Of a DNA stretch of 64,000 nt, positions 1 through 12,610 are shown in pieces (positions within the stretch are counted from its first letter, which is position 1; each line of letters starts with the position of its first letter). Source of the stretch: Megamerina dolium (taxonomy: Eukaryota > Arthropoda > Insecta > Diptera > Megamerinidae); NCBI GenBank assembly GCA_963854835.1, contig OY978525.1, positions 31,395,253 through 31,459,252 on the forward strand. Reading direction: 5' to 3'. Under the pieces are notes generated by a model. That model was not told where the DNA came from, ran no database searches, and worked only from the letters and a program-made list of their open reading frames with translations. The position numbers were made by a program, and so were the translations under genes.

Positions 1-459
1 TTGAATTTGAGTCGAAATTCGGTTAGTTCACTACAGAAGGATGCCTTTCGGGGTCTCAGTAATTTGCTGTTGCTCGATCTCAGCTATAATCGCATCGAAA
101 TTGTACATCCTTCTGCATTGGGTGATCTCAGATCGTTGATTGAATTGGATTTGACCAATAATAATATTGTCAGTTTGGAGGATAATTGTTTTCACAATAT
201 GATCTCATTGGAGATATTGATATTCAAGAATAACCAACTGCTCGATGTGCCTGCGAACAATTTACAATATTTGCAAGCGCTCAAGTCATTGGATTTATCG
301 GATAATCTCATCGAATATGTACGTAATGATAGTTTTGAGGGATTACGTGATCTGATGATGCTGACAATGCGTGGCAATGTTATATCCGAGCTGGATCTGA
401 GCGCATTTGAGGGTCTGAATGCATTGAAGCAGTTGAATTTAGCCGATAATAATTTAACG
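1..459 (+). CDS. Leucine-rich-repeat membrane protein, internal exon (5' part off window)
   Basis: The frame is open from base 1 and is an uninterrupted run of about six and a half leucine-rich repeats of 24 residues (LxxLxLxxNxIxxLxxxxFxxL), for example LLLDLSYNRIEIV and KSLDLSDNLIEYV. The protein begins upstream of the window, since no start codon or signal peptide is visible. The exon ends after codon ACG at 459, followed by a good donor (GTGAGT at 460). The next exon, at 17709, resumes in phase 0 and completes the broken repeat (NLADNNLT joined to MVPTQQLSRL). LRR ectodomains of this kind bind protein partners outside the cell. The tail in the last exon shows this is a single-pass membrane protein. 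A hattifattener (haf)-like identity was considered but could not be confirmed, so no symbol is given. Confidence 0.88.
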
Positions 460-1415
460 GTGAGTAAATCTAATTGAAGAGAGTCGGTGTGTATTATTGG
501 AGAATTTTTGGAAATCTAAAAACATTCAATAACTTCATTATAAAGAATTCAGAAGAATTTTATTTAAAGAATACAGTTCAGTAACTTCCTTCTCTCTTGT
601 AAAGTCTGTAAAGCATTATCTTGATTTCGAATCTAAATATTAATTGAATATAATTCAATTATATACAAAATTATATTGTACGATTCAATAGATAATTACG
701 AATAATGTTGATTACACATTTGCGAAGAGAAATTTATTTAACGTATTAATATTATATATATGCACATAAGGGTGGGCCAGAATGTTGGGGGTAAAAAAAA
801 ACTAAACAGCAAATAAATCTACGGACATCTCAAAATATGTTTAATTTTAGTAAAATGTTATTGGAGTATTTTCTGAAAATATTGACTTTTATGTAAATAA
901 AAAAAAATTGTTTAAATAAATTCATTTTGAGGCTATCTCTGTTGGTATACGATTTGTGGCCAACATAATTGACCCTACCTAATGTAAATGCAAATATATA
1001 AAATTTGATTGCAAACAATATAAAGGCAAAAATAAATAGAAATTTGAAATACATAAAAATTTCAATAAAATTTTCAAATTGCAGCCACATTTTGGATAAA
1101 CAATATTATACAAATTTTATACACGAAAAAAATAAACAAAATTTCTATTTTTTTAATATTTTAAAAAACTTCTCGACCATAGAAGATTTAGATTTTCCTA
1201 GGAATCTAAGGGCAGTGAAAGGGGCGTTCACCTTCTGGTTGCTCTAGTGCTCTCTAGCGAGATGTAGGTAAAAGTTTTTACAATAGAAGATGCCATCCGA
1301 AACAGATGGGCAACTTTATCAATAGCCAAAGCGTCGAATACAGCTTCGGTAAAATTATATCTCTACGCCTAAGCTACTTAGTTAACAAAGGCAAAATAGT
1401 ATGGAGTTTTTTTTC

Positions 1416-2259
1416 TTAAGGGGGTCTTCTACCTTGTGGCTTCATTTTTGACACTGTTTTTTGAATATTAGTTATAGGAAAACTAAAAACGCAATCGAGG
1501 TGCGGTTTGTTACATTCAACTTGTTTATTTAAATACATTTAACACTAATTTTACTGAAAATTTACTGTCTTTGATTTGACCGTGACTTGACCTTGAAGTG
1601 TCCCTTGCAAAAAATGCATACACAAATGGTTGACACGATTTAGCTCATGAAAATCGTCTGAAACAAAAAAACCAGTTGCCTGTTCGCAGAACAGGCAACT
1701 TTAAAAAAAAAATTTTTTTTTTAATGTTTTCGGGGTTAAAAACATCTGTAAAAATTGTTTAAATAAAAAAAATCTAAAAAGTATCTGTCAGACGATAGCC
1801 ACATGTTTTTCACAAATTTTGATATATAATTTCAATCAATCAATCAATTAGTTTTCGAGATATCATGTCAACCAGTTACAAAAACGCAACTTTTGGGAAA
1901 TCGCATTTAAAGATATTCATGTATATAACAAGCGGGATGTTTCCGACGTTAAATTTTCTTTCAAACTGAATGGACCGAAAAATTTATCATGCATAACAGA
2001 GATTACATAGATACAGATACATCAGGTATTCGATAGAACGTTAGATAACTTTAGAAAAACGCGATGGGCCAGCTTTTAGGTGGTCGCGAAGAGCGCTGCG
2101 ATAAGAGCACGCGTAACTGTCTTCGACGGCTCGGAAAAACTCGAAATAATAAGATTTCAGTTATATCCTTTTAAGGGTATATTCCTATCACCTTCTGGGT
2201 TGGAAAATTGAAAAAAAAAATCGAATTTTTTGAACCAACAAGGTAGAAGACCCCCTTAA
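1416..2259. mobile_element. MITE flanked by TTAA (copy A)
   Basis: TTAA at 1416-1419 is followed by GGGGGTCTTCTACCTTGT. The exact inverse precedes TTAA at 2256-2259. This gives an 844-bp element with about 18-bp perfect terminal inverted repeats and a TTAA target duplication. No coding sequence is visible inside. TTAA duplications are characteristic of piggyBac-type transposition, so it is probably a non-autonomous derivative of such an element, although the GGGGGTC terminus is not the canonical piggyBac end. Compare the related copy at 14514-15235. Confidence 0.7.
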
Positions 2260-3123
2260 ACTTCATAGGGAAATTCAGAGCATAAAGTCAGGCAGAATTC
2301 GCTTTGACTTGGACACAATCTTTCAACTTGAAAGCAAACTTCCTGGAGAGCTGTGCAGCTCGGCTTTTCTATACATATATCATATTTCTTAATACACTAC
2401 TATTTGACTATACAGCAACAATATTATTTTATATAGCAAATATTCATCAAAAATACGAAAACAATGATTGTTTAAAGAATTTATTTGTTGCATGAGATCT
2501 TTGGTTGGAACTGTCGGGTTCTCTGACAGTCAGAACATTAAATGTATTTTTCTGATAATGTCAATCCTTTTTTTTTTATTGGCACACCATAAACATACTC
2601 TCACAAAATCTAAATTCTTGACAAAAGTAATCAATTTCAATATTCGCCGAGTACTAGGAAACCTGGGAAGATTTGACAAACATTTTCAGAGAAAGCAAAC
2701 TTTCGTAAAGTTCCACAAAAAATACGTGAACCCAAAACTAGTAGGAGTGGAATGGAAGTAACTGACGCCGACTTTATGTCCAAGTGTAAAAAAATATAAG
2801 AAAAAGCGACAAATAACCCCACAGCTTCTTCGTAGTCACCCCGATGTGGCTGACTGACTGAACACCATGCATCGTTTTACTACGCCAACAGGAATCAAAG
2901 AATATATTCAATCATCATTAATTTTATCACCTCAATATTTCTATCAAACATACCTTAATTATTCCATAACTCAGCCGCTTAGAGGAGCTCTCTTTGAAAA
3001 TTGACCTAAAATCACATGAAAGTCGAAAACGTGAGGTGACCCCCTGCGAGACCTGTATGAAACGAAATGATAGTGCTTTCAAAATGATGGAACTAGACTG
3101 TGACTATTTCACTACTACCAGAC

Positions 3124-3670
3124 TAGCTTACTTACTTACTTACTTATGTGGCCATAACAACCGAATATCGATTTAGGCCGAATATAACATGATTCGCCAG
3201 CCATCTCTGTTCTTCGCTAGCTGGCGCCAGTTAGAAATTCCAAGCGACGCCAGGTTACCCAAAATTTGGTCCTTCCAACGGAAGTTTGGTCTTCCTCTTT
3301 TTCTGCGTCGTCCATGGGGTGCCGAATTAAATACCCTCTTCTTCCATTCGCTCGACATCACCCAGCCAGCGCAGCCGCTGGATTTTGATTCGCCTGATTA
3401 TGTCAACGTCTGCGTACAGCTCATATAGCTCATGGTTGTACCTTATTCGGTACTCGCCACCAACGCAAATAAGTGCACAGATCTTACGTAGGACTTTTCT
3501 CTCGAAAACTCCAAGCATTCGCTCATCAGAGGTGGAAATTGTCCAGGCTTCAGCGCCATATGTTAGGACAGGCATAATGAGAGACTAGTAGAGTGTAGTT
3601 TTCGTTCTTCGATAGAGGGCTCGACTTCTCAATTGCTTACTTAACCCAAAGTAGCACCTGTTTGCTAGAG
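3124..3670 (-). mobile_element. Non-LTR retrotransposon 3' end fragment
   Basis: Read on the minus strand, two overlapping frames (3327-3575, then 3173-3361) give the end of a LINE ORF2: YGAEAWTISTSDERMLGVFE, then YNHELYELYADVDIIRRIKI, then RLRWLGDVERM, then RRRKRGRPNFRWKDQI and NWRQLAKNRDGWRIML. This is the conserved segment downstream of the reverse transcriptase in several insect non-LTR families. The 3' tail is a short tetranucleotide run (AAGT on the minus strand, plus-strand 3124-3146). A frame break near 3345 and the missing 5' part mean the copy is dead. A second copy of the same family lies at 47974-48475. Confidence 0.75.
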
Positions 3671-4570
3671 ACTAGACTAGCATTTTTTAAAAAAAGTCGA
3701 TTTTATTTACTATCTTAATTCATCAATCTTAAAAATTATCTTCGTAATTTCTTTTGGTTTGCTTTCATACCCATTTTTACGACAAATCCAACAACATTTT
3801 GCCTAAAGCTAAAGACATTGAGCGAGACTAATATATGTTTGACATGGTCTCAGAGATAGTGTGTTAGTTTACCGTCACGTAATAGATGCCGTTTTCAGCA
3901 CAAACATTTTTACTGGATATGCACAATTTTTTTTTTAAGTGTATATATATTTATGTATTTATATGTATGTATTTATAAATATTTTTGATATTTGAAGATT
4001 TAATTCATATATGCATATTTATCCTAAAACTATTTATTTTCACGCATATTTAACCAGTCACATAGGTACATATATTTTAAATGATAAAATGTGAATATTC
4101 AAACAATATGTCAAGTAACAATAATAAATTATACAAATACTATATATATATTTATATATTCATACATATTTATGTCCCAGCAATATATATATATATAGAT
4201 TATTATGCAAATTTTATAATATATTTCAAATATGTTGCATACATTTGAGTATGCATACATTTAATAAATTTGACAAATGTCTATATACATATGAATGTAT
4301 CTACATATTGATGTTGTTGAAAAATGTTGCGAAATAAATTTCATTAATGACAAATCAAAAAATGCGAAACACTTATATGATTTCAATATGGATATAACAC
4401 AAATTTGTGGAAGCACATATATGTATATAGATTACTAGTATTTAGAGATACATATTTTTATGTTAAAGCTAATGACAATAATGATGATAACGACGATGTT
4501 GATTATAATAGTTTATGCATATTCCATCATGTTGATTAATTTGAAATGCCATTAGTTGTTGAATAAATTG

Positions 4571-4587
4571 TGTGTGTGTGTGTGTGT
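4571..4587. repeat. (GT)n microsatellite
   Basis: A short run of about eight GT dinucleotides in AT-rich intron sequence. Confidence 0.7.
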
Positions 4588-4849
4588 AGAGCTAACACCC
4601 AAAAATTCCTAGTTGTTGAAGTGGATAAATTCAAATATAAAAACACTCTTCTATTGCGCTCTACTATATTCAACTTTATTATTTAAAAATGTTGCAATTG
4701 TTCAGTTAAGGCATATTGATAATATAAATATTTCTATAATTTTTACTTTTAACTTTTATTTAAACATGTCCAACTCCAATGCGATCAAAAACGAGCAATC
4801 TCATTTTTTCTTTGGACTTTTGCGTTCTTTCTGTAAAGTTTTTAGCTGA

Positions 4850-5025
4850 GAATACCTCTAGTGAAATTTTGCGGCGAATAATTTTATAAAACATTTTAAT
4901 CCCCTAGCGACCACCTAAATGCCATTTTATTAAGACTCTCCAAAAAATGGTTCAAAACGATCATTTAGTGAGAGACCTAACGGGTTAAAATGTTCTATAA
5001 AATTATTCCACGTGAAATTTTACTA
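4850..5025 (+). repeat. Fold-back repeat, copy 1
   Basis: The left arm contains AATAATTTTATAAAACATTT and the right arm its imperfect inverse (near 4987-5010). Matching TAGTGAAATTTT and GTGAAATTTTACTA blocks lie at the outer ends. The centre is also roughly symmetrical, with gcgacc and ggtctc flanking aaatg/cattt blocks. The whole ~175 bp can therefore fold on itself. A diverged copy in the opposite orientation is at 39657-39829, which shows this is a dispersed family. Confidence 0.6.
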
Positions 5026-5199
5026 TATGCATCCAAATTACATATTTCGCTCCGATATGAAATTTAACTCTTTTTTTTTTACTTATTTTAAAAAAACTGA
5101 GGCAAAAAATTGCAAACTTAATACGGACTTAAAAAAAGAAAACTCAGGGTGGTGTAAAATCCATATAATACTGCTATTCTAGTACTTCGGACAATGTAC

Positions 5200-5900
5200 T
5201 ATGGGGCTGCCACAATTCAAAAATAGAATAAGCATTAGTTTTACCTTCACAATATATTTCCGGATCGTACAGGGGATATGCACCTCTTTAAGGAGACTGT
5301 CGTACAAAATTAACCAAAACGGACTCAAAATGGACAAATTATCCGATGGCTTCTCGCAGAAATCGCCTCAAGGAAGGTTAAATAAATAATGAAATGCCTG
5401 CCTCTATTCATTTCCCTTCCACAGTATATTTCCCGGATACTCTTAGCCCATAAATTAAAAATATTAAACACTCCTAAAACCAACGCATTAGTTTTATGTC
5501 TTCTTAAACTTTAAACCACCAGAATCTAGGGAGTCTTTTGCCTAGGACTACCATTTTTAGCACGCGGATTATTGTTTCACTGAGAAATAGCTCTGCAGAA
5601 AACGGTTGCACCATGCCCACTATTTAAAGTAGCTCCCATATAAATGAAGAAAGTGTTTTAAAATTTCAAAACACAATAACTTAAGTAGCCTTGTATCTAA
5701 GACCATTATATTTTGCGAGTAGTTCAATATTATATCGGGAAATAAGCTCACAGTAAAAGGGCGAGACACGTCCATTATTAAATGCAACTCCCATAACTTT
5801 CATTGTCTTCCATCTAAGATCGCCAGATAGAAGACACTATTTGATGTAGTTCCATTGAAAAACACAAAATTTTTAAAATGTTCAAGTATCCATAAATTAC
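5200..5900 (+). repeat. Degenerate ~150-bp repeat region
   Basis: Several blocks recur with drift: a call such as gtagctcccatataaatgaa near 5630 recurs near 5785, each preceded by a cccactattta or gtccattatta motif. They resemble the tandem arrays listed elsewhere in the window that carry a CCATACAAAA core. The region is too degraded to define monomers, and no gene is visible. Confidence 0.4.
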
Positions 5901-5914
5901 GTAGTCTTCCATCT

Positions 5915-6100
5915 AAGTTAGGTTAGGTTATGGGGCTGCCCTCTCTCTGAGAGGACACACTTAGGCCAGAAAGGCTCATTGTGATACCACCGAGCTTCTC
6001 TTCCAATACTGCTGTGCGTATTAAATTTGGACAGCATTAGAAGGGACTTACTTATATTAGCCGGTTCCGAACGGCAGAACCCTTGTGACATCACTTTAAC
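5915..6100 (-). mobile_element. SINE 3' portion (copy A)
   Basis: The reverse complement matches the 3' body of the SINE at 16268-16570 block by block. Shared blocks are the gttcggaaccg motif, taagtaggtcccttctaatg-type block, the tattggaagagaagctc block, ggcctaagtg, and the tail ending in gcagccacataactTAACCTAACC-like sequence. The tRNA-like head is absent, so this is a 5'-truncated or broken copy. Confidence 0.65.
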
Positions 6101-7340
6101 TTAATTTTGGGCGTTAATGCATCTTATTTATAGTACAGCACCATCAGATGTATAGCAGATATTAGAGGAAATATTATCGCTTCGTCAACTATTACTAACC
6201 TTACTCTCGTCATTTTCTGCACCTTTCATATACCGAGGTTTTATTTTATCTCCCATTTTACCGTATTCAATAAGAACAACAACAACAACAACAACAAAAT
6301 AGTATGAACAACTTCAGCAATATTTTTGTGGTACATTTTCTTTGTGCAATATTTATACGAGACATGTGAACCAACAACAACAACAACAACAACAAATATA
6401 AACGTATTAAATATAGACATACATACATAAGAGTTCCTCCTATATGTGCACGAGTGGCTATACTACATACATGTATGTATGTAATAAAAATTATTCCGTA
6501 GTCGTAGTATATACAATCAAGCAAGCACTCAAGGCAGGTAGTAGGTACTCGTGCTCGCATAAATAACTTGTATACATACGTGCTATTACCGGCTGCACAT
6601 TGCCATTGCCATCGTACCTATATATTTGGCTGCTATTTTTATTTATGCCACTTGTCGCACACGCACATTGTTACAAATTTGTTGCAAGATTGATTTTATT
6701 GCTACAGCACGAAAAAGCGACCAAAAAATATTATACCTACACTCCTTCGGAAAAAGAGTACAATTTCCTTCTTTTTTTTTTACAATACCTTCACCAAACC
6801 ATAAAACTACCGAAAGAGTAATGAGGGTATATATGTATGTATATCTAGATGTATACATGTATTTGTGTCTGGAGAGAAATTGAACAACAACAAAAAAGGC
6901 AACATACTCATTGTAGACGCAGGCAATATACGGAAGTACACGACATACGTTTCCGGTTTTTCATACAACATCGTCGGTACTACGTGCGCGTGTAGTTAAA
7001 CTAGTAAGGATATATATGTGCTTTTGCTTATTTGTGGTTGCAATTGTAAATATTACGATTTTATTTTCAAACAACTTCCACTAACTATTACTACATACTT
7101 TGGCTACAATACCTATCGTCTTCGCAACGTTTTATGTTGAAACGTTAATACGGTGTATGTACTTGTGTATCTACAATCAAGCATTTTGGTTGTTCGGCAT
7201 AGATGATGAATTTTTGGTGGAATGCCTTTTGGCTGATTTTCGATTATTACAAACAATTTTGAAATTAGGTTTAAAGTAAGGTAGTTTCAATGGCAGTAGT
7301 AGAAGCAGTAGTAATATTAATAGTATGTAGTAGTACTAGC

Positions 7341-7370
7341 ACTCCTTACTTCAAGACTGAAGTAAGGAGT
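7341..7370. repeat. Perfect 13-bp stem-loop
   Basis: ACTCCTTACTTCA is followed by the 4-base loop AGAC and its exact reverse complement. The hairpin lies about 200 bp beyond the coding remnant of the mariner copy at 7577-8298. It could be part of a transposon end or a chance inverted repeat. Confidence 0.5.
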
Positions 7371-7576
7371 TTTCAAGTGTTTTATTTTTTATTTTCTTGC
7401 CTATGGCCATTCTTTTGATGAAATTCTTCATAATATCGCGCAAATAACAGCTCTAATATTGTCTTTGAGTGTCTTTGCAAATCTCCATTTCAAGAAATCA
7501 CACGTCCAGGAAATTTTTCACGCTAAAAATATATCCTGCTGAAAATAAACGTCGTCCTACGTCCATAATAACAATT

Positions 7577-8298
7577 TCACAACAAAAAAAAGTCAGTCAG
7601 CACTGTTCGGTAATGCAATTCATTCACTGAAATGGTCGCACTAGAACCGCTTCTAAAACCGCACCAAATTGTCATTGCTTGCGTATGGAGAGTTTCTTCA
7701 ACCATTTCTCTTGGGTTTTCGGAGCCCCAAATGCGATAGTTTTGCTTATTCATGTATCCAGAGAGATGAAAATGAGCCTCAACACTCAGAATAATTTTGT
7801 TTGAGATATCACGATCTTCTTCATGCATTTCCAACATCCAATCAACGAATGTACGGCGATTTCTATGCAGGCCAAGATCTTTCTGCAAAATACGGTGCGA
7901 AGTGGCTTTGGATAGGCCCAATTCCTGTGATCGTCTCGAAATATACAAACCTGTGTTTTCAACCACACTCTCAGCTACAGCTGCGATATTTTCATTTGAC
8001 CTAACCGGACGAGCACGAGTTGTATATCCGAATTTATCGATTATTTTCACTATAGCTGTGCGAGAAGACATTTAATTGTGACCAGAAACAGTACGAACTC
8101 TACGAATCGTGTTTGCGATATTTTCATCGTGTTTTCTAGTGAATTTTCACTATTTCAATGCATTGTGTGAACATGTAGCGATCCATATCTGAAAATCTCT
8201 AGTTCTTTTTTGTCAAATGTCATCGAATGACAGTTGTGTGTTGACACATGAAAAAATAATGGAAAATTTAAAATCACACCTCTTATTGAAATACCCTG
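7577..8298 (-). pseudogene. Degenerate mariner transposase (DEAHF-type family)
   Basis: The minus-strand frame at 7577-8071 reads RSNENIAAVAESV, SRRSQELGLSKATSHRIL, WMLEMHEEDRD, then AHFHLSGYMNKQNYRIWGSE. This is the helix-turn-helix and first catalytic block of the same transposase family as the copy at 40162-41403. The start MDRYMFTQCIEIVKIH can be read upstream near 8190 and runs into TAG, and an in-frame TAA precedes the MSSRTAIV segment. The first catalytic Asp of the SDEAHF motif is replaced (SVEAHF). The HPYK-QLT segment is deleted, and the second and third catalytic regions are missing. The 5' terminus appears intact: ataccctg at 8291-8298 followed by TA. No matching opposite terminus was found, so this is a dead, 3'-truncated copy. 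Confidence 0.8.
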
Positions 8299-8304
8299 TA
8301 CTTA

Positions 8305-8720
8305 TTCTCTGTTAAAATAAATTAGATATACCAAGTTTCAGTTCTATAGATTTATATTTAAGCGCTCAAATTATATCTAAAAACGTACTGTTGTATGTTA
8401 CGATATGTGAGGTAGACATGGTTTTCATGCGATTCCGACCATTCACGAACTCTGAAGTTTTTTGATAATAATATCTTTGTACTCGTATACCAATTTTCAT
8501 AGCAATTGATTGCCAATTAAGGCAGTTACCATGCGGACAGATATACAGACATGAATAAAGCAGATGACGCCTCTGTTAAAGCCATATATACAATAGTTTT
8601 TCATATCTGACGGTTTTCCATACGATTCTAGTAGGGCAACGCTTTCAGGATATTTTTCAATGGGGTCTTCTATCATCGTAAAGCCTATTAGTGCGATGTT
8701 TTGCATCGAGTTTACATAAA
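8305..8720 (-). repeat. ~150-bp repeat units, minus orientation
   Basis: Blocks such as gaggtagacatggttttcat and catgcgattccgaccattc, and accaagtttcagttctat, match the minus-oriented units of the array at 32960-33840. About two degraded monomers are present. No gene is visible. Confidence 0.5.
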
Positions 8721-10879
8721 GTAAAAAGTCATCTTATAAATATAATTTATTTGGGAAGTGTGCATTGTGCTAAACTTTCTACGTAGTACTATTGTAGTTA
8801 ATTACCAAACAAATTATTAACCAAATTTAGCGTCAATTTGTAGTATTCACTTATAACTTTACATCAATAGTATTTTTTCTCGTCTCTCATGAGTCTCTAC
8901 TTACAATAATAATGCTAGTTATTTTTTTTTTTTTCTCACTCTCTATGTCATCAATAAGTTTACACAAACTTACCACTTGTTAAGGTAACGTATATTGTCA
9001 AGTGTTGTTAAATTGCATTTCAATTCCATTCAATATATGTTTCAAGTATTCAAATTGTGAGAGTAATATACGATTTTTTTTCTAATAATATTATTGTATA
9101 ATATATTGAATAATATGATTATAGTTGGCGATAATTGATTGATTTCAAAAATAAAAATTCGAATTAAGTTATTGTAATGAAAAATGTCGATTGTCGATTC
9201 AATTACTCGTACATTTATTATGGAAAATGGAATAAATTAAAGTTTATTCACCGAACAGTGTCAACTGGCTCTTGCTCCATTATGTAAAATGTCCATTGGG
9301 CTCTTGTATATTGAAAATCACACAAACGACGTCATGTATCAGAAAATGTTGCTTACACTTACAATTTTTGGTAAATCGTGATTGGATGGCGAAGCAAAGT
9401 ACAACAGTTTCTTATTGAATACTCTTGCCCATCTTATTCTCTTTGTTTTTGTATATCATAATTTCCTTATTACCTCAATCGCTCAAGTATTTTCTGAGTG
9501 TGCTAGAATGGACCCAAATGGTCTTTTAGCAAATACTTAACTACAATATATAGGACAATTCTTAAAAAAAATTATTTCTTTTATTTGTTCGTTGCAAGTT
9601 TAATACATCAACTCAACAAATATGGTACATATTATAATATAGAGGTATTTGAGTTCATTATGTTTGAAAAATTACAATATATTTTAGACAGACAGGTATT
9701 TTTGTTTTTGCGCATATGAAAATCCCTTAGAATTCTCTTATCAAACATGTCGAGGCAATCCATTCATATAAGCATAAGTATTTCATTTAATATTTATTTG
9801 AGATTTTCTTCTACTCCAGTATTTTCTTAGAAGCATTTACATGTTCATATTTATGTATAGATATTAGGGCGAATCAAATTGTTTGTAAGGGAAAAATTAA
9901 TCAAAGAAGATATAAAAATATGTTGAAAATAATATTGTCTATATGGAGATAAAGCAATGAGAAATTCTTCCGACAAAATTTTCTCTACGAATAGGCTCTT
10001 TATCAGAATAGAATTTTTTCATAAAAAGATACAAGAAGTTTTGTAATAAATCCATTATCAATTTCCTATATTTTTGAGGAAGAAAAAAATATGTATATGC
10101 TTTTTCAGAATATAAATTCCTTTTAAAATTATTACTTTAGATTAGATTTCTCTTTATCTAAAACCTTGGTTAAATTGTTTCTCAAAAAGTACTCTTTCTA
10201 TACCAGCGGCTCAGCATCCATTTGAAACTTATGAGTTCATTGACATTTTTGCATTTCACTGCATTTGATTTACCTTAATATGGTAAATATATTATATAAA
10301 TCAGTAATATTTGCATTAGTAAGTAAATCCTCTTTCGAGAGAATACATAAGTATAGGAACCATTCATACGTACAAACATAGTTCATAGTTATACAATTCC
10401 AATTTATTCTATCCCTGATGATTTTGTAAAGGATTAATATTTTTCCGAGAATATTACAAAGCTAAAGGATTTGAAAAATATGCACTAACCAAAATTGATG
10501 TCATCATCATAATCATCGTCATACTCGTAATCAGAAATGAGAGTTAGTTTTGTTTATAATCTTGTTTTGAAATATTATGATATGAATGTACAAAATACTG
10601 TAAATAAATCGCATGTAAGCCAGAGAAAACATATGCAATTGTCTAGTTGTAGGTGGAGATTATTCAATACAATTAAATCTGTACGAGTATTTTATTGTTT
10701 TCATATACTACACTCAAGTCAAGCATATATTGAGTTTGTGCTTCAGTTTGTAACACACATAAGAAGAAGATTTGGAGAATTTTACAGTCGACTGAGTCGA
10801 CTTATCCATGTTTATCTGTTCATGTGTTTATGTTCGCACGATAACTGTGTTAATTATCCATCAAATTTGCTGAAAATTG

Positions 10880-11860
10880 GTACAAACGATTATTTTCATC
10901 CATGAACGGATGAGTTCATGAATGGACGAAATTTGATAAAAACACCACCTACCTCCCATACAAAAGTAGGTCGTTGAATATGTTTTTACACATTTTTCTT
11001 AAGAAAAGATATAGCTAGCGAGTTATAACTTACTACATTAAATTGCTCTGAACACAGAATAAATATATTCAAAATTCAGCGTAATCGGATAAAAATAGCG
11101 CTTACCTGCCATACAAAAATACGCTCTGAATGTATATTTTAAAATTTTGCGTATGAAAATATTAAGTTATCAAGCTGAAAGTCGAGACGTAAAATCGATG
11201 CTTTAATCGGATAAAAACCATACCCAGCTTCCATACAAACATTACTTCTGAATGTATATATTTATACATATTTTGCGTACGAAAATCTAAAATTTTTAAA
11301 CTAAAATCCTGTACATACGATTATATTTATCAATTAATAGACATATTTAAAATTAGTCTAAATCGGATAAAAATCACAACTACCTCCCATACAAAAATAT
11401 ACATACGAATGAAAGGCTTTCACACTTTTTCAAGAAAATATAAAGTTTTTATGTTGACACTTGGTACATGCAATTAAATTTACTAACGCATAAGACATAT
11501 TCAAAAATGGGCGAAATCGGGTGAAATTCACACCTACCTCACAATACTAAAGTACATTATTTTATGTGTGTTTTTACACTTTTCTTCTTGTGAAACGTTA
11601 AGCCGTTAAGCTGAAAGTCAGTAAATACGATTGAATTTAATATCTAATAGACATATTCAAAAATGGGTGAAATCAGATAAAAATCACGCCTACCTCCTAT
11701 ACAAAAATATGCATCCGCATGAATATTTTCACACTTTTGACTCGAAAATATAAAATTATCAACTTAAAATTTAGTACATACAATTATATTTACTAATGAA
11801 TAAACATGTTAAAAAAATCTTATCAAAATCACGCCCATTTCTCATACGAAAGTATGTATT
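10880..11860 (+). repeat. Tandem array of ~155-bp units
   Basis: About seven diverged monomers are present. Each has a block like ggataaaaatcac, then acctcccatacaaaa, then a cac-ttttt stretch, then a aaagt-gtacatacgattata-like block. The anchor acctcccata or its variant starts at about 10951, 11104, 11226, 11382, 11536, 11692 and 11838, giving spacings of 153, 122, 156, 154, 156 and 146 bp. The frame at 10537-10905 overlapping the left edge shows no protein features and is not called. Confidence 0.75.
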
Positions 11861-12327
11861 TTAATACTTCATTTAAATTACTTAGGTAAATTAAGTAAGT
11901 AAGCAGTAAAGTTTAGTTACAATTATTAAAATTTTAATGCAAAACAAATAGTTAAATATACATAAATACAACCTCAACATACAGTCCAACAATTTCGAAA
12001 AAAAAGACACCAAAATGATAGACAATAGCAAGCAGGCCAAAAACCGCAAGGCTAATTTAATGCGATTTCCATTTGGTGCCAAAGTTTGTACTACCACTAC
12101 GAACATACATATAAAAATATACTTGTATTATATCGTATACATAGCATACATATATCCTATGTTCATAATGTAAATATATTGTGGTAGTGGTACTAACATA
12201 ATATTGATATATGCCAAAGCATATTTATTAGTGATGTATGAAATTACAATACAATTTATTGTAAAATATCCAGTTCAACAGGCTGGAGTAGTAAAATCAG
12301 ATTTTGGGTCGTTAAATCTTAATCTTA

Positions 12328-12610
12328 GTGGGTGTGGTAGCTCAGCGAATAGTGAGTTAAAATTTTGATCTGTTCAATACTCGGCTGAAGCACAGCCTTA
12401 ATATTGAAAAGATTTTACTTGTCATGAGAAAGCTTCTAAAAGAGCTCTGTAACAAAGCACAGAAAAAGTAATGTCACAAGGGATCTGCCACTCAGAATCG
12501 TCTAATGTAAGTAGGTCCCTTCTAATACTGTCTAAAAATTTATCACGCACAACACTACTGGAAGAGAAGCACGGCCAAAGAGCGCTTCAGGGCCTATAAC
12601 TGCCAAACAT
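12328..12610 (+). mobile_element. tRNA-derived SINE (copy B, degraded)
   Basis: It starts with gtgggtgtggtagctcagcg, an A-box-like block, followed by a degenerate B-box region. The rest is the shared SINE body: cggctgaagcacagc, aatattgaaaagatttta, aaaagtaatgtcacaaggga, taatgtaagtaggtccctt and ctactggaagagaagcacgg. It has the same order of blocks as the copies at 16268 and 22190. Confidence 0.65.

Noticed and set aside
10537..10905. 122-codon plus-strand frame
   Set aside because: No domain, no codon bias or splice context, and it runs into the ~155-bp repeat array.
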